From Dyadobacter linearis (GTDB lineage Bacteria; Bacteroidota; Bacteroidia; Cytophagales; Spirosomataceae), in contig NZ_CAJRAU010000002.1 of NCBI RefSeq assembly GCF_907165045.1, positions 1-64,000 of the forward strand: a DNA stretch of 64,000 nt, in the 5' to 3' direction. Made by a program: the position numbers and the translations under genes. Below, in pieces: positions 35,461 through 45,189 of this stretch (its first letter is position 1; every line of letters begins with the position of its first letter). Below the pieces are notes generated by a model that was not told the origin of the DNA, ran no database searches, and worked only from the letters and a program-made list of their open reading frames with translations.

Positions 35461-36942
35461 ATGTCAATACATATTATAAGAAAAGATACTGTTTTTCAGC
35501 CCGATTCAAGCCGGGTTATTGCCCGTTTTTTGTTTAGTAGTGAAGAGCGCAGCACCCTTTTAATTGAACGGATCCTGGGACTTTCCGAGCAGGAGCAGAA
35601 CCAGGAGCTCAGTAACGTGTTTCGAAAATATGCCAAGCGCCACCGGAATATCCTGCGCATTTTTGAAAGGCATTTTAACAAACTGGCCCATATACTTGAT
35701 AAGATGAATATTGCGGCGCATTCGCTGAGCACTACGCAGAAAATGCTGATCGGTTCCTATTTTACGATGGAATATTCGATCGAAGCCGCAGCGTTCTTTA
35801 ATCCTTCCATTGTAGAAGATCCCGATCAGTCGCGTATTGGTTTTGGTGAAAAAAGGGTAATACTTAGCTTCCGCGCTACCGGCGAGGGGCATATTTCGTC
35901 CATCGTTTTCAGGTCAGCGATCATTGATCAGAACAATACGATCAATGTAGAACCGCCGGGGCGAATGTTGGATGCACCCGAGCACGTGAGAAATCACGTT
36001 TACAAAAAAGATACTTTTTTGGCCAAGCTGGGCGAAATGCAGAATATGGAAACCGCCGCCTACGCCGTGATTGAGGGTAAACTGACGAAGACTTTCACCT
36101 ACGAAGAACTGAAACGCTACGTCGACGAAACCAGGAAAGAAGTTCCAACGACCCAGTCAAGCCAGGTTTTGCTGCGCGAAGTCATGTGGCTGGCTTCATC
36201 GCATTATGAAATGGATTTTTCCCTCGACACCGACATTTCCGAGCGCGTAATTTTCCCGATTGCGGACACAGAAAAGCGGGGGATCGAAGACGCCAGGTTT
36301 GTCAAATTCACAAGCGAAAGCAACGAGACTATCTACTATGCTACTTACACAGCATACGACGGGATGTCGATCTTGCCCAAACTGTTGATGACGCGTGATT
36401 TTTACCATTTCAAAGTACTGCCAATTCACGGTGAAATCGCCCAGAACAAAGGAATGGCGCTGTTTCCAAGAAAGATCAACGGCAAATATGCCATGCTTTG
36501 CAGGATCGACGGGGTCAATAATTACATCGCTTTTTCGGATAATATCAGCATCTGGCGGGACGCGGTAATGATCCAGTCGCCGAAATATCCCTGGGAATTT
36601 GTGCAGATCGGCAATTGCGGTTCGCCGCTGGAAACGGAAGCCGGCTGGCTGGTATTGACGCACGGCGTAGGACCAATGCGCGAATATGTGCTGGGAGCCT
36701 CGCTTTTTGCGATCGATAATCCCGAAATGGAGATCGGTCGACTCTCACAGCCGCTATTACTGCCCAATCGCAAGGAGCGGGAAGGTTATGTGCCTAATGT
36801 GGTCTATTCCTGCGGGGCGCTGATCCACAACGGAAACCTGATCATTCCTTACGCGATGTCCGATTATGCTTCTACTTATGCCGCGGTCGACCTGGCTGAG
36901 TTGCTGGCAGAATTGACCAGCAGCGCCATTTCAGCGGTTTAG
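35461..36942 (+). CDS. GH130-family glycosidase/phosphorylase-like protein
   Basis: A 493-residue protein. An N-terminal helical region (about 1-170, HFNKLAHILDKMNIAAHSLS) is followed by a GH130-like five-bladed beta-propeller: VIFPIADTEKRGIEDARFVKF holds the IEDxR motif with the expected catalytic Asp277, then MALFPRKINGKYAMLCRIDG, PWEFVQIGNCGSPLETEAGW, VLTHGVGPMREYVLGA and NVVYSCGALIHNGNLIIPY. GH130 enzymes act on beta-mannosides, often as phosphorylases; this longer version with the N-terminal extension belongs to a less studied group. It converges with the GT4 gene downstream, overlapping its stop by 12 bases. Confidence 0.82.
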   Translation: MSIHIIRKDTVFQPDSSRVIARFLFSSEERSTLLIERILGLSEQEQNQELSNVFRKYAKRHRNILRIFERHFNKLAHILDKMNIAAHSLSTTQKMLIGSYFTMEYSIEAAAFFNPSIVEDPDQSRIGFGEKRVILSFRATGEGHISSIVFRSAIIDQNNTINVEPPGRMLDAPEHVRNHVYKKDTFLAKLGEMQNMETAAYAVIEGKLTKTFTYEELKRYVDETRKEVPTTQSSQVLLREVMWLASSHYEMDFSLDTDISERVIFPIADTEKRGIEDARFVKFTSESNETIYYATYTAYDGMSILPKLLMTRDFYHFKVLPIHGEIAQNKGMALFPRKINGKYAMLCRIDGVNNYIAFSDNISIWRDAVMIQSPKYPWEFVQIGNCGSPLETEAGWLVLTHGVGPMREYVLGASLFAIDNPEMEIGRLSQPLLLPNRKEREGYVPNVVYSCGALIHNGNLIIPYAMSDYASTYAAVDLAELLAELTSSAISAV

Positions 36943-37941
36943 CAGCTTTTCATACACGGCAATATATCCATCCACCATTTTCTCTTTCGAAAATTTAGAA
37001 GCGGCCCATTGCCGGCAATAGGCTCTGCTGATCCGGTCAATTTGCGAGACGGATTCAACCGCCCCAGCGACATTGCTGACCAGAAAGCCAGTCTCTCCGT
37101 CGCGCAGCAATTCTGGCATGGAGCCGCGTTTAAATGCGATCACGGGCGTGCCGCAAAACATCGATTCTGCCACGCTCAGGCCGAAAGGCTCTTCGAATTT
37201 GACCGGGTGCAGCAATGCAAAAGCTTTTCCTAACAATACCTCCTTTTCACCGGGGCCCACATTGCCGCAGTAGTATATCTGTTTATTGTCAATATAAGGT
37301 TTTACTTCATTTTCAAAATAGGCATTATCCTGTATCAGCCCGGCTATCATCAGTTTCCTGCCGCTGGCTAACGCGATCTGAATCGCCTCGCTGGTTCCCT
37401 TATCGGGATGAATCCTGCCAAAAAACAGCAGGTAATCTTCGGGTTCGGCTACAAAGGGAAATGCCTGATCGTCAATACCATTATAAACGGTAGCGACATA
37501 ATCCAGCTCCGCGTCGCGGTCCGAATCGCTGATGGAGACATAGCTGGTGTGCCCATTGTATTTACGGTACACTTCCTTGATTTTCTCAGACGAAAAACCG
37601 TGAATAGTGGTCAGTACCGGCGTTTTAACAAGTTTCGAATAGGTGAGGGGCAAGAAGTCAAAATGGTTGTGTATCAGATCAAACTGTTCCGCTTTCTCCA
37701 TTAAGTTGCTGATATGCAGGCATTCCGCCACTTTCGCGTCAACCTGCCCGTCCTCGGCGTAGCCGGTCGCACAGGCCGCGTCGAGCGCAGCACTGGTAAG
37801 CGAGTCGGAAGTGGCAAAAAGGGTTACTTCAATACCCCGCGCGTGCAGGCCTTCGGTCAGGTCGGAGGCTACCTGCTCCCACGGCCCATATTTACGGGGC
37901 GGCGTGCGCCAGGCAACCGACGATAGGATCGCTACTTTCAT
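36931..37941 (-). CDS. GT4 family glycosyltransferase
   Basis: A 336-residue GT-B enzyme: VAWRTPPRKYGPWEQVASDLTEGL at the start, LIHNHFDFLPLTYSKL, then FFGRIHPDKGTSEAI, MIAGLIQDNAYFE and the family 4 motif FEEPFGLSVAESMFCGTPVIAF (Glu pair near 255-265) with SMPELLRDGETGFLV. Length is standard. Its start overlaps the stop of the fused glycosyltransferase gene upstream by four bases (ATGA at 37938-37941), so the two are co-translated. The pairing with GH130 suggests synthesis and turnover of the same glycoside; the sugar is unknown. Confidence 0.88.
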   Translation of the reverse strand: MKVAILSSVAWRTPPRKYGPWEQVASDLTEGLHARGIEVTLFATSDSLTSAALDAACATGYAEDGQVDAKVAECLHISNLMEKAEQFDLIHNHFDFLPLTYSKLVKTPVLTTIHGFSSEKIKEVYRKYNGHTSYVSISDSDRDAELDYVATVYNGIDDQAFPFVAEPEDYLLFFGRIHPDKGTSEAIQIALASGRKLMIAGLIQDNAYFENEVKPYIDNKQIYYCGNVGPGEKEVLLGKAFALLHPVKFEEPFGLSVAESMFCGTPVIAFKRGSMPELLRDGETGFLVSNVAGAVESVSQIDRISRAYCRQWAASKFSKEKMVDGYIAVYEKLLNR

Positions 37942-40181
37942 ACTACGCTGGCTTCCAGATTGGAAACCTCTTCAAATGCTTCCAGCACGCTCAGGTGGGA
38001 GATCAGATAGGCCAGGGTACTTTCTGCGCCCTGGTTGCGGTTGACGCCGTAGCTTTCGAGCCCGTCACAGCAGCCTTTGGTTTCAAAATCATACAAACTG
38101 ATACGCAGATCATTTTCACCCAGGAACCACATGAAACAAGTATAAAGCTGCCTGATATATGCCTGGTCTTTGGTGAGCTGAAATGCCTGGTGGAACATCA
38201 GTACCATGGCCAGTGCATCCAGCGGCTGCTGGGCGAACATTGAATTTTCACCGTCCTTATTATACCATTTTTCATTCCCTACAACGGACAGATAACCATT
38301 GCGGAGCGTGATCCCGGAAAGAAAATCCATACTTTCGAACGCAATCTTCTCGACTTTTTCATCATTCAAAAACTCGGCTGCATGTAGGAGTGCAAGCGGC
38401 AGGAATGCATTGTCGTAAGCCAGAAGCGATTCAAACCAATGCCAGTCGGCGGTGCTGTTTATCTCATAATCCGCCACCAGCCGGTTGGCCAGCTGCCTTA
38501 ATATCTCTTTCATCCCCTCATCGGAAGGATTGCTTTTCATATAGTGACATATCCCCACGATGGTATTGGCAATACTCCTGATCGATTGGAGCTTGACGAA
38601 ATTAGGAGCTGCATCGAAGAAAATCTCCCGTCCGGTTTGATAATATGCATCATTAGGCGCATTGCCGAGCAAATAGCCCAGCGACCATATTGCCCTGCCG
38701 AAAGAGTCTTCCGAGCCCACCTCATCCAAAAAATTCCGGTTAAAGCTGAGGAAGTTCCTGAAAGCCCCGTCGGGGTTTTGCATATAATTGATATAGCTCA
38801 GGTAGGTCGGCGATAGTTTAAGGGCGAGCGGATGTTTGTTCCTTTTGTAGGTCATCAACACCATCAACAATGCGCGCGCATTATCGTCCAGGCAGTAACC
38901 TTCCTTCAAATTGGGAATACCATATTTGGCGTGCTGGATAATGCCTGTGTCGTCGGTGAGGCGCTGCACGTGATCGAGCAGAAATGGCGGCAATGCAAGC
39001 AGGTCCAGGATCATTTCTTTTTCAACCCACTCGTCGGGCTGCTCGGCGACGATCTTGCTGGCAAGCTGCGCATATTTTTCACCTATCTTAGGCCAGGTGA
39101 TCTCCCTGCCGTAATCGTAGGCATTTTTTCGCAAATCCCGCATCACCTGCGGATTGTCCAGTAAATCCAGGAACACTTCGCTCAATGCCTGCTCGTCGTT
39201 GAAGGGGAATAACCTGCCTCTTCCTTCCGAAAGCAGCTCGGCGGCGTGCCAATAGGGGGTGGAAATGACTGCCGAACCTGCGCCAATCGCATAAGACAAT
39301 GTGCCGCTGGTAATTTGCGCTTCGTTGGTGTAGGGGGTAATGTAAATATCTGAGGCCGAGAGATATTTGAACAGCTCGGACTGATCTATGAATTCATTCA
39401 GGAAAATGACGTGCTTTTCAATGCCCAGTTTTTTAACAAGGCCCATCAGATAGATACGATATTCCTCACCCGAATGCCGGATCACGTTCGGGTGCGTTTT
39501 GCCCAGCACGATATATACCAGGTTAGGGTATTTTGAAACCACAGCTGGCAGTGCTTTCAGAACGGTTTCAATGCCTTTATTCCTGCCGATAAAGCCGAAT
39601 GTGAGCAGTACGTGTTTGGAAGAAAGCTTGAATTCCTTTTTTGCCAGCAGCTGATCAAACTGAATATCCGGAACACCGTGCGCAATCTGTGCGATCTTGT
39701 GTTCAGGCACACTGTATTCGGCCACCAGCATATCCACAGCCGTTTGGCTCATTACCACCACCGACTGCGCGATCTTGCAAATCTCAGTGAGTACCGCGCG
39801 TTCATTATAGGAAGGATTTTTAAGGACGGTATGCAGCGTAACGATCAGTGGAATTTTGAGCCTGTATAGCAAAGGGAGAATGTAAATGCCGTTTTGCCCG
39901 CCGAAAATACCGAATTCATGTTCCAGTATACACACGTCGGCGCCGCTGATATTGATGAAGTTGGCCGCTTCCAGGTAGTCTGCCTGCTCTTCCTGACGGA
40001 TCGTCAGTTTCACTTCTTTTGGATAATCGTAACGTTGCTCATGGTCATTGATCGCCACCACAATACCCTGGTTCGGACCATCGGCGCCCGGTGCAGCGAG
40101 CATCGCATCAAACAGATTTTTTGTAAAAGTCCCAATTCCGCATTCCCGTGGAGGGAATGTACCTATAAACGAAATCTTCAT
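37938..40181 (-). CDS. GT4 glycosyltransferase fused to a C-terminal helical (glycosidase-like) domain
   Basis: A 747-residue protein. Residues 1-385 are a GT4 transferase: MKISFIGTFPPRECGIGTFT, EHEFGIFGGQNGIYIL, LTFGFIGRNKGIETVL, VYIVLGKTHPNVIR, and YTNEAQITSGTLSYAIGAGSA in place of the usual EPFG motif. Residues about 395-745 are helical repeats (LDDNARALLMVLMTYKRN, SFGRAIWSLGYLLGN, HWFESLLAYDNAFLPLALLH, NQGAESTLAYLISHLS), as in alpha/alpha-barrel mannosidase- or glycosidase-like proteins. The ATG at 40181 has an AGG four bases upstream and is preferred over GTG at 40190. The domain pair suggests coupled transfer and trimming; role unknown. Confidence 0.82.
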   Translation of the reverse strand: MKISFIGTFPPRECGIGTFTKNLFDAMLAAPGADGPNQGIVVAINDHEQRYDYPKEVKLTIRQEEQADYLEAANFINISGADVCILEHEFGIFGGQNGIYILPLLYRLKIPLIVTLHTVLKNPSYNERAVLTEICKIAQSVVVMSQTAVDMLVAEYSVPEHKIAQIAHGVPDIQFDQLLAKKEFKLSSKHVLLTFGFIGRNKGIETVLKALPAVVSKYPNLVYIVLGKTHPNVIRHSGEEYRIYLMGLVKKLGIEKHVIFLNEFIDQSELFKYLSASDIYITPYTNEAQITSGTLSYAIGAGSAVISTPYWHAAELLSEGRGRLFPFNDEQALSEVFLDLLDNPQVMRDLRKNAYDYGREITWPKIGEKYAQLASKIVAEQPDEWVEKEMILDLLALPPFLLDHVQRLTDDTGIIQHAKYGIPNLKEGYCLDDNARALLMVLMTYKRNKHPLALKLSPTYLSYINYMQNPDGAFRNFLSFNRNFLDEVGSEDSFGRAIWSLGYLLGNAPNDAYYQTGREIFFDAAPNFVKLQSIRSIANTIVGICHYMKSNPSDEGMKEILRQLANRLVADYEINSTADWHWFESLLAYDNAFLPLALLHAAEFLNDEKVEKIAFESMDFLSGITLRNGYLSVVGNEKWYNKDGENSMFAQQPLDALAMVLMFHQAFQLTKDQAYIRQLYTCFMWFLGENDLRISLYDFETKGCCDGLESYGVNRNQGAESTLAYLISHLSVLEAFEEVSNLEASVV

Positions 40182-40375
40182 ATACCTCACGGAGTTGATT
40201 TCTTACAAGTTAACCCTATTATCTGACACTTGGGGGTTAACAGGTCCGGCGCGACGGCGGAAACATTTTATAGCCGGGAATTATGCTTGCAAGCCAGATT
40301 ATCGACCAAAAATCCATATTTAAGCCCTATCTTACATTAAACCGAATTTGTAAATCAAAGGAAAAAAGTACCCGG

Positions 40376-41224
40376 ATGCCCTCATTGATCTCACTTCATC
40401 ACAAAACCGTTTACCGCTACGACCGGCCGGTATTTCTTTCGCCGCACTTTTTCCGGCTCCGGCCCGCCGCGCATGCGCCCGCTGCGATCGAAGACTATTC
40501 GCTCCGCATTGAACCTGCAACGCATATACTGCACTGGCAGCAGGATATATTCGGCAATTTCGTTGCCCGCGCCGATTTCAGTGGGTCCGTAGTAGGAATG
40601 AGCGTTGCGGTTGACCTGAAAGCGACACTCGCTTCCTACGATCCGTTCAATGTACTTATCGACGATTACGCGCAGAAATTCCCTTTCAACTATTCGGCCG
40701 ACAATGCAAAAGATCTATCGCCTTATCTTGAAATTGTGGATCACGGGCTGAGATTATCGGAATTTGTTGAAGCAGCAGCGAGTCATGGACAGGATACACT
40801 AAGTTTCATTGTGGATCTCAACAATAAGATTTACAGCAAGATAGGGTATCTGTCAAGGATCGAAGAGGGTACCCGCACTTCGGAGCAAACGCTTGAATAT
40901 AAAACCGGCTCTTGCAGGGATTCGGCCTGGCTGCTGGTGCAGGTACTGCGTCACCTTGGACTCGCCAGCCGGTTTGTTTCAGGATATCTGGTGCAGTTTT
41001 CGGACGGAGCCACGGAGGGTTCCGCCGATCTGCATGCCTGGGCGGAAGTCTATATTCCGGGAGCGGGCTGGGTTGGACTCGATACCACCTCGGGCTTGCT
41101 GACGACCGAGGGGCATATTCCGCTCGCGTGTACGTCACGACCCGCCGACGCGGCCCCGGTAACAGGAATGGTAGGAGCAAATTTCGCTACGATCGAATAT
41201 GAAAGTCGCGTTTTCCGGCTGTGA
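40376..41224 (+). CDS. transglutaminase-like cysteine protease-fold protein
   Basis: A 282-residue protein with an N-terminal Bact_transglu_N-like beta domain (1-90: ISLHHKTVYRYDRPVFLSPH, YSLRIEPATHILHWQQD) and a transglutaminase core with a complete triad: Cys180 in YKTGSCRDSAWLLVQVLRHLG, His220 in DLHAWAEVYIPG and Asp236 in GWVGLDTTSG. No signal peptide. Many such proteins occur beside alpha-E/circularly permuted ATP-grasp genes, which are absent here; neighbours are GT4 genes and DUF3891. Start is the ATG at 40376. Substrate unknown; a peptidase or amide-bond role is the family expectation. Confidence 0.85.
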   Translation: MPSLISLHHKTVYRYDRPVFLSPHFFRLRPAAHAPAAIEDYSLRIEPATHILHWQQDIFGNFVARADFSGSVVGMSVAVDLKATLASYDPFNVLIDDYAQKFPFNYSADNAKDLSPYLEIVDHGLRLSEFVEAAASHGQDTLSFIVDLNNKIYSKIGYLSRIEEGTRTSEQTLEYKTGSCRDSAWLLVQVLRHLGLASRFVSGYLVQFSDGATEGSADLHAWAEVYIPGAGWVGLDTTSGLLTTEGHIPLACTSRPADAAPVTGMVGANFATIEYESRVFRL

Positions 41225-41232
41225 TATTTCGT

Positions 41233-41412
41233 TTAAATGGCGGCTATGATCTCACTTTCGAAAAGTGGATATTCTTTCTCACCGCCGTAAGCAGCCCGAC
41301 AGTAGTAAATTCTCTTATAATAACGGCGAATTACTAATTTCTGGTCCGGATTCGATTTGGCAAATATAAACTGGCCTTCTGTGAACCTTTGGTCTGAGAT
41401 TGTTTGCTGCAT
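41233..41412 (-). CDS. small conserved-looking protein, unknown function
   Basis: A 59-codon minus-strand frame from ATG at 41412 to TAA at 41233, in an otherwise empty 388-base gap. The translation is balanced and hydrophilic: QRFTEGQFIFAKSNPDQK, then LVIRRYYKRIYYCRAAYGG and EYPLFESEIIAAI. The core pattern (G.FIFAK..P...LVIRRY..RIYYC, then acidic/aromatic FE.E) resembles small Bacteroidota hypothetical proteins of about 60-70 residues, probably a beta-rich KOW/SH3-like fold. No ribosome-binding site is obvious. The remaining part of the gap (41413-41612) shows nothing recognisable. Confidence 0.55.
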   Translation of the reverse strand: MQQTISDQRFTEGQFIFAKSNPDQKLVIRRYYKRIYYCRAAYGGEKEYPLFESEIIAAI

Positions 41413-41612
41413 GTTGTCTTTGTGAAAAGGTTAAATTGAATACAGATTCTCATTAATCTTTCGGATTGACAAGGGTACCTGCTGTAAAGGTGCGGATTGT
41501 AGCCGGACATACTGTTGCTCAGTTAAGCTTATTTGTTGCAAATTTCACATTTGTACCTGCACCGGCACGTAAATTTAGCGGGAGCAATCGCCATTAATTT
41601 CAGCATATTCAA

Positions 41613-42332
41613 ATGATAGTCAATTACACCGAAGACGGATGGTCGATCGTTTTACAGCGTTCTCACGGGCTGCTCGCCGGGCAGATCTGCGCGCATTGGA
41701 AAAAAAACAGGCAGCCGGTCAGGTGGGTAGAGACAATGATCGCCACCACCGAGCACGATGATGTGAGCAATGAGCTGGAAGCAGACGATTTGCTGAACGA
41801 AAACGGAGGCCCGAAAAATTTTAAAACCAACAAATTTGACAGTGCCGACTGCGATAGCCTGCTGGCGCGCGCCATCGAAAAGGGACTTTATATTGCGCTG
41901 CTGATTTCCCGGCACATGCTCTTTTTATACGAAAGCGACCCGGCTGCGAAGTCGTATTGCAAGAATCTAAAAGAATTGGAGAAAAAATGGATCAAACAGG
42001 CAGGTACTACCGCCAAAGAGATTTCGGAAAGCTACGAACTGCTCGAATTTTGCGACGCAATGTCGTTACTGATCTGTCAGGGATTGCAGCAGCCCGAGCA
42101 GCGCAGGATCGAGATCAGCAACGGTCCCGACGGAGTTACTTATACGTTATCGGAAGCCAAGAATGGGGACCTTATCGTATCGCCCTGGCCTTTTGAGCAG
42201 GATTCAATAACAGTGAACTACGAAGCCCGGAATGTTAATCAGCTGTCTTTCAAAGACGCCGCCGAATTCAGGAAAATCCTGCAAGATACCGATGTGACCC
42301 AACGTGCGCTGACGATTTCGAAGGAAGGGTAA
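41613..42332 (+). CDS. DUF3891 family protein
   Basis: A 239-residue soluble protein. The start MIVNYTEDGWSIVLQRSHGLLAGQI and the IATTEHDDVSNELEADDLLNENG region (HD-like pair, about residue 47-50) match DUF3891, a family with conserved His/Asp residues suggesting a metal-dependent HD-like hydrolase. A helical middle (about 80-160) and PDGVTYTLSEAKNGDLIVSPWPF near 175-200 complete it. Function unknown. It converges with the ABC permease gene, ten bases separating the stops. Confidence 0.8.
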   Translation: MIVNYTEDGWSIVLQRSHGLLAGQICAHWKKNRQPVRWVETMIATTEHDDVSNELEADDLLNENGGPKNFKTNKFDSADCDSLLARAIEKGLYIALLISRHMLFLYESDPAAKSYCKNLKELEKKWIKQAGTTAKEISESYELLEFCDAMSLLICQGLQQPEQRRIEISNGPDGVTYTLSEAKNGDLIVSPWPFEQDSITVNYEARNVNQLSFKDAAEFRKILQDTDVTQRALTISKEG

Positions 42333-42342
42333 GAGGCACGGA

Positions 42343-43689
42343 CTATGAAACCATCGTACGGAACCTGACCCAACCCAAAACTGAGAATAGCAATATCGCA
42401 ACTACCAGGGGCAGGGCAGCACTGGTCGCGCTCGTCATATTGTTGTCAGAGAAGTTTTCAATCTCGAATTTTTCCCATTGCTGGCTGCTGGCCGGCGATT
42501 CTTTGAATATGGCGGGATAGAACTGCAAACGAAGCTGCTCGTGAAACCGACCGGTTTCGTCCATGAATCGCAGCTGGTTGCTCAGTCCCGAACCTGCTAT
42601 CTCGTTGAGTTGGATCTGCATATGGACCGAAGGGATGAAGCTGGCAATGCGGGTACTGGCCCGGTTCCGCATTGCCAGTTTCTCGCGGAGCGCCTTCGAC
42701 TCGCCGGCCGCTTCGTCGTCGCCCATTTGCTGCATTGCATAGTACCACAGCCAGTTAAAATCCTCTTTGGGATAGCCAAAAGTTTTGAACTGCGGGTAAT
42801 GAGTGTAAAACTTGTCGATTGTCGCTTTTTTGTCCATATCCCACTTTTCGTGGTATCCGTTTCGCTGCTTCACGGTGGTTTCCATCGCTTCGGGAACAGG
42901 GTAGGCGCTTACCAGGTAGCTATTTACCATCGCCGGCAGCACAATAATGAGCAGGATCCACGCCGAAAGCAGCGTCACTGCATTGTAGCTGGAAGATTTG
43001 CTCATGGAGGCGACCCAGAAACTTAGCGCAAACCAGAAGAGGATGTACAGGAAAGAGACGCCGCTGAACAGCCAGAAGCGGGTATTCAGGGGAATTTTGA
43101 GAAAAGTAGTTGCGAGGAAAAGTGTTAAAAACAGTGTAAATACCACTACCAGAAATCGTACTGTGAACAGTTTCAGGATCAAACCAAACAGATTGCTGCT
43201 TTGCACCGCCGCAATTTTCCACGTACCGCTTTCCCGTTCTTCGGAAATGATATTGTAGGTAAATGCAATGATAAAAAGCGGAAACAGATAGATCAGAACA
43301 AAACTGAAATCGATATTGCCCAGCAGCAGGTTGCTCGGATTTTGAAGATCTGCATCGTATTTCTGACCCTCCAAACCCCTGATCGTCACACTCTGAATGG
43401 AAGGGTTCACGTCGCGCTGGCCGATTGAAAGGCTATTGATTCGCTCGGTCTGGTTTACGAGTGAAAACTTGACGTAATAAAGCAAAAGACCCAGCTCATC
43501 GGGGTGATATTGCACATTTTTGCTGATATGCGCTTTCTGGTAAGCCGCAGTAGCTTCCACATTTTCAGCCTGTTTGGCAAGAAACTGGTTGCCTACTATC
43601 AGACTGACAAGTCCGGTGATGATCAGAAATGCAATGCCAATCTTAACGCCGGAAGAAGACAAGAAATTTTTAAATGCTAGCTTAAACAT
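42343..43689 (-). CDS. ABC-2 type permease (DUF3526), second subunit
   Basis: A 448-residue membrane protein. An N-terminal helix (about 15-35) is followed by a periplasmic domain (about 40-130), five further membrane segments (around 133-155, 175-195, 205-225, 235-260, near 430), and a charged DUF3526-type region (NGYHEKWDMDKKATIDKFYT, SFIPSVHMQIQLNEIAGSG). EERESGTWKIAAVQ after the second helix is the coupling motif of this family. It is encoded two bases after the paralogous permease and probably forms a heterodimer with it. Confidence 0.85.
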   Translation of the reverse strand: MFKLAFKNFLSSSGVKIGIAFLIITGLVSLIVGNQFLAKQAENVEATAAYQKAHISKNVQYHPDELGLLLYYVKFSLVNQTERINSLSIGQRDVNPSIQSVTIRGLEGQKYDADLQNPSNLLLGNIDFSFVLIYLFPLFIIAFTYNIISEERESGTWKIAAVQSSNLFGLILKLFTVRFLVVVFTLFLTLFLATTFLKIPLNTRFWLFSGVSFLYILFWFALSFWVASMSKSSSYNAVTLLSAWILLIIVLPAMVNSYLVSAYPVPEAMETTVKQRNGYHEKWDMDKKATIDKFYTHYPQFKTFGYPKEDFNWLWYYAMQQMGDDEAAGESKALREKLAMRNRASTRIASFIPSVHMQIQLNEIAGSGLSNQLRFMDETGRFHEQLRLQFYPAIFKESPASSQQWEKFEIENFSDNNMTSATSAALPLVVAILLFSVLGWVRFRTMVS

Positions 43690-43691
43690 AC

Positions 43692-45134
43692 TTAATTCAC
43701 TTTCAGCTTTTTAGATAATATCTCAATCATAAAATACAGCAGGCCGATCCAGAACAGCAATGCAAAAAAGCTGGTGGTCTCATGCTCGAATACCGTGTTA
43801 ACCATCGGCTGTACGTATTCAAATTCCGGCACTTCCTCCCAGTGTTTCTGATCGATCACAACTGGTTTTTCATTTGGGCCTGGCTTTTTGTTGCTGATGT
43901 ATTTGATCTGTAACTCATTCATTTTCTGCGCCATCGCATACCGGTAAGCTTCCGCCTGCTTTTGAAAATCGGTATAAGTACGGTAGTCCGTCCCGGCAAG
44001 TGACATCGACAAGTTTTTGATCGCCACAAACGGATCCAGAAATGCCGTCGCTTTCAAAAAGCTGTTCTGATCATCGTAAACGCGCAGCAGTTTGTCAAAG
44101 TGACTATTGTAAATGCGCGCGCTGATCTTTTCGCCCTCGGCCATTACAAATCCGCTGTAATTGAATGGCAGCTGGCTAGTAGAATCTACGCCGTAAGTTG
44201 TTAGTAGCGAGTCTTTTAAGGCTTTGTAATGAATATCGTCGGGATTATGACTGTCGCCTTCTTTGAGAACATCCTTTTCAATATTGGCCAGAAAAGTGAC
44301 TTTCACAGGCGCAGGATAAAGGTAAGAACCCAATGCCTGGGACGCGCGCGGGAGCACGATCGTGAGCATCAGCCACAGACCGATGAGCGAAACGAGTGCC
44401 GATTTAGAAGTTCTGCTGGCCGCCGAAACCAGCACGGCGATCACGCAAAACAGTAGCAGGTAAATGCCGTAAGACAGGAAAACCAGTAAAAGTCTGACCG
44501 TTTCATCGGAGGTAATATGCCCGTCTTGAAGGAAAAACCACAAAACAAAAGTGACGAGCATTACCGGGATAAAAACGCCCATCGCAATCTGTGCCAGGCC
44601 GATGATCTTGCCGGTTATGAGCTGTTTCCAGCTGATTCCCTGGGTCAGGATGATTTTCAAAGTACCATTTTCGCGCTCGGCGGCTATGCTGGTAAATCCT
44701 ATAAAAAAGAGTAAAAGCGGGAGCAGGATTTGCAGCACCATCGCCACGCTGATCTCGCCGAAACGAAGCATTCCCGTCGAAAATCCGGCCTCGGAAAAGT
44801 TGACCGAGTTCTGTTTGTGGGCTTCCAGAAAGATCGTATTGCCGAAAAAGCTTTCCATTCCCGAGTCAAAAATGCTCAGCGGCGCTTTGGGACGGAATGC
44901 GAAATTCCCGTAATGCGCCATGCGATGGGGATGTTTGTCGGGATTATCCAGCCAGTCATGCCGCGTTTCGGCCTGGTGGTGCGCGGTGGTTTCGTTTTGT
45001 TTGACAAATCCGGACCAACTGGTGATCACTGCGTAGGTGATCAGGATACCGATAAATAAAATGAGCAAATATACAGCCGTGTTTTTCAACGCATTACTGC
45101 GGAAATTTCGGGCGATTAATAATTGAGGAGGCAT
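43692..45134 (-). CDS. ABC-2 type permease (DUF3526), first subunit
   Basis: A 480-residue paralogue of the following permease. It begins LLIARNFRSNALKNTAVYLL with one membrane helix, a soluble loop (RHDWLDNPDKHPHRMAHYG), then FIGFTSIAAERENGTLKIILTQG (coupling motif) and five more membrane segments. The periplasmic domain (about 310-440) carries the DUF3526 pattern. ATG at 45134 puts the conserved N-terminal helix at the start; the frame continues upstream to 45245 but overlaps the ATPase gene. Partner ATPase is encoded 55 bases upstream. Confidence 0.85.
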   Translation of the reverse strand: MPPQLLIARNFRSNALKNTAVYLLILFIGILITYAVITSWSGFVKQNETTAHHQAETRHDWLDNPDKHPHRMAHYGNFAFRPKAPLSIFDSGMESFFGNTIFLEAHKQNSVNFSEAGFSTGMLRFGEISVAMVLQILLPLLLFFIGFTSIAAERENGTLKIILTQGISWKQLITGKIIGLAQIAMGVFIPVMLVTFVLWFFLQDGHITSDETVRLLLVFLSYGIYLLLFCVIAVLVSAASRTSKSALVSLIGLWLMLTIVLPRASQALGSYLYPAPVKVTFLANIEKDVLKEGDSHNPDDIHYKALKDSLLTTYGVDSTSQLPFNYSGFVMAEGEKISARIYNSHFDKLLRVYDDQNSFLKATAFLDPFVAIKNLSMSLAGTDYRTYTDFQKQAEAYRYAMAQKMNELQIKYISNKKPGPNEKPVVIDQKHWEEVPEFEYVQPMVNTVFEHETTSFFALLFWIGLLYFMIEILSKKLKVN

Positions 45135-45189
45135 GCTGGACTTCTTTACCAAATTGAAAAAATAGCACTCTTGCAGAAAGGTGGAGCTG

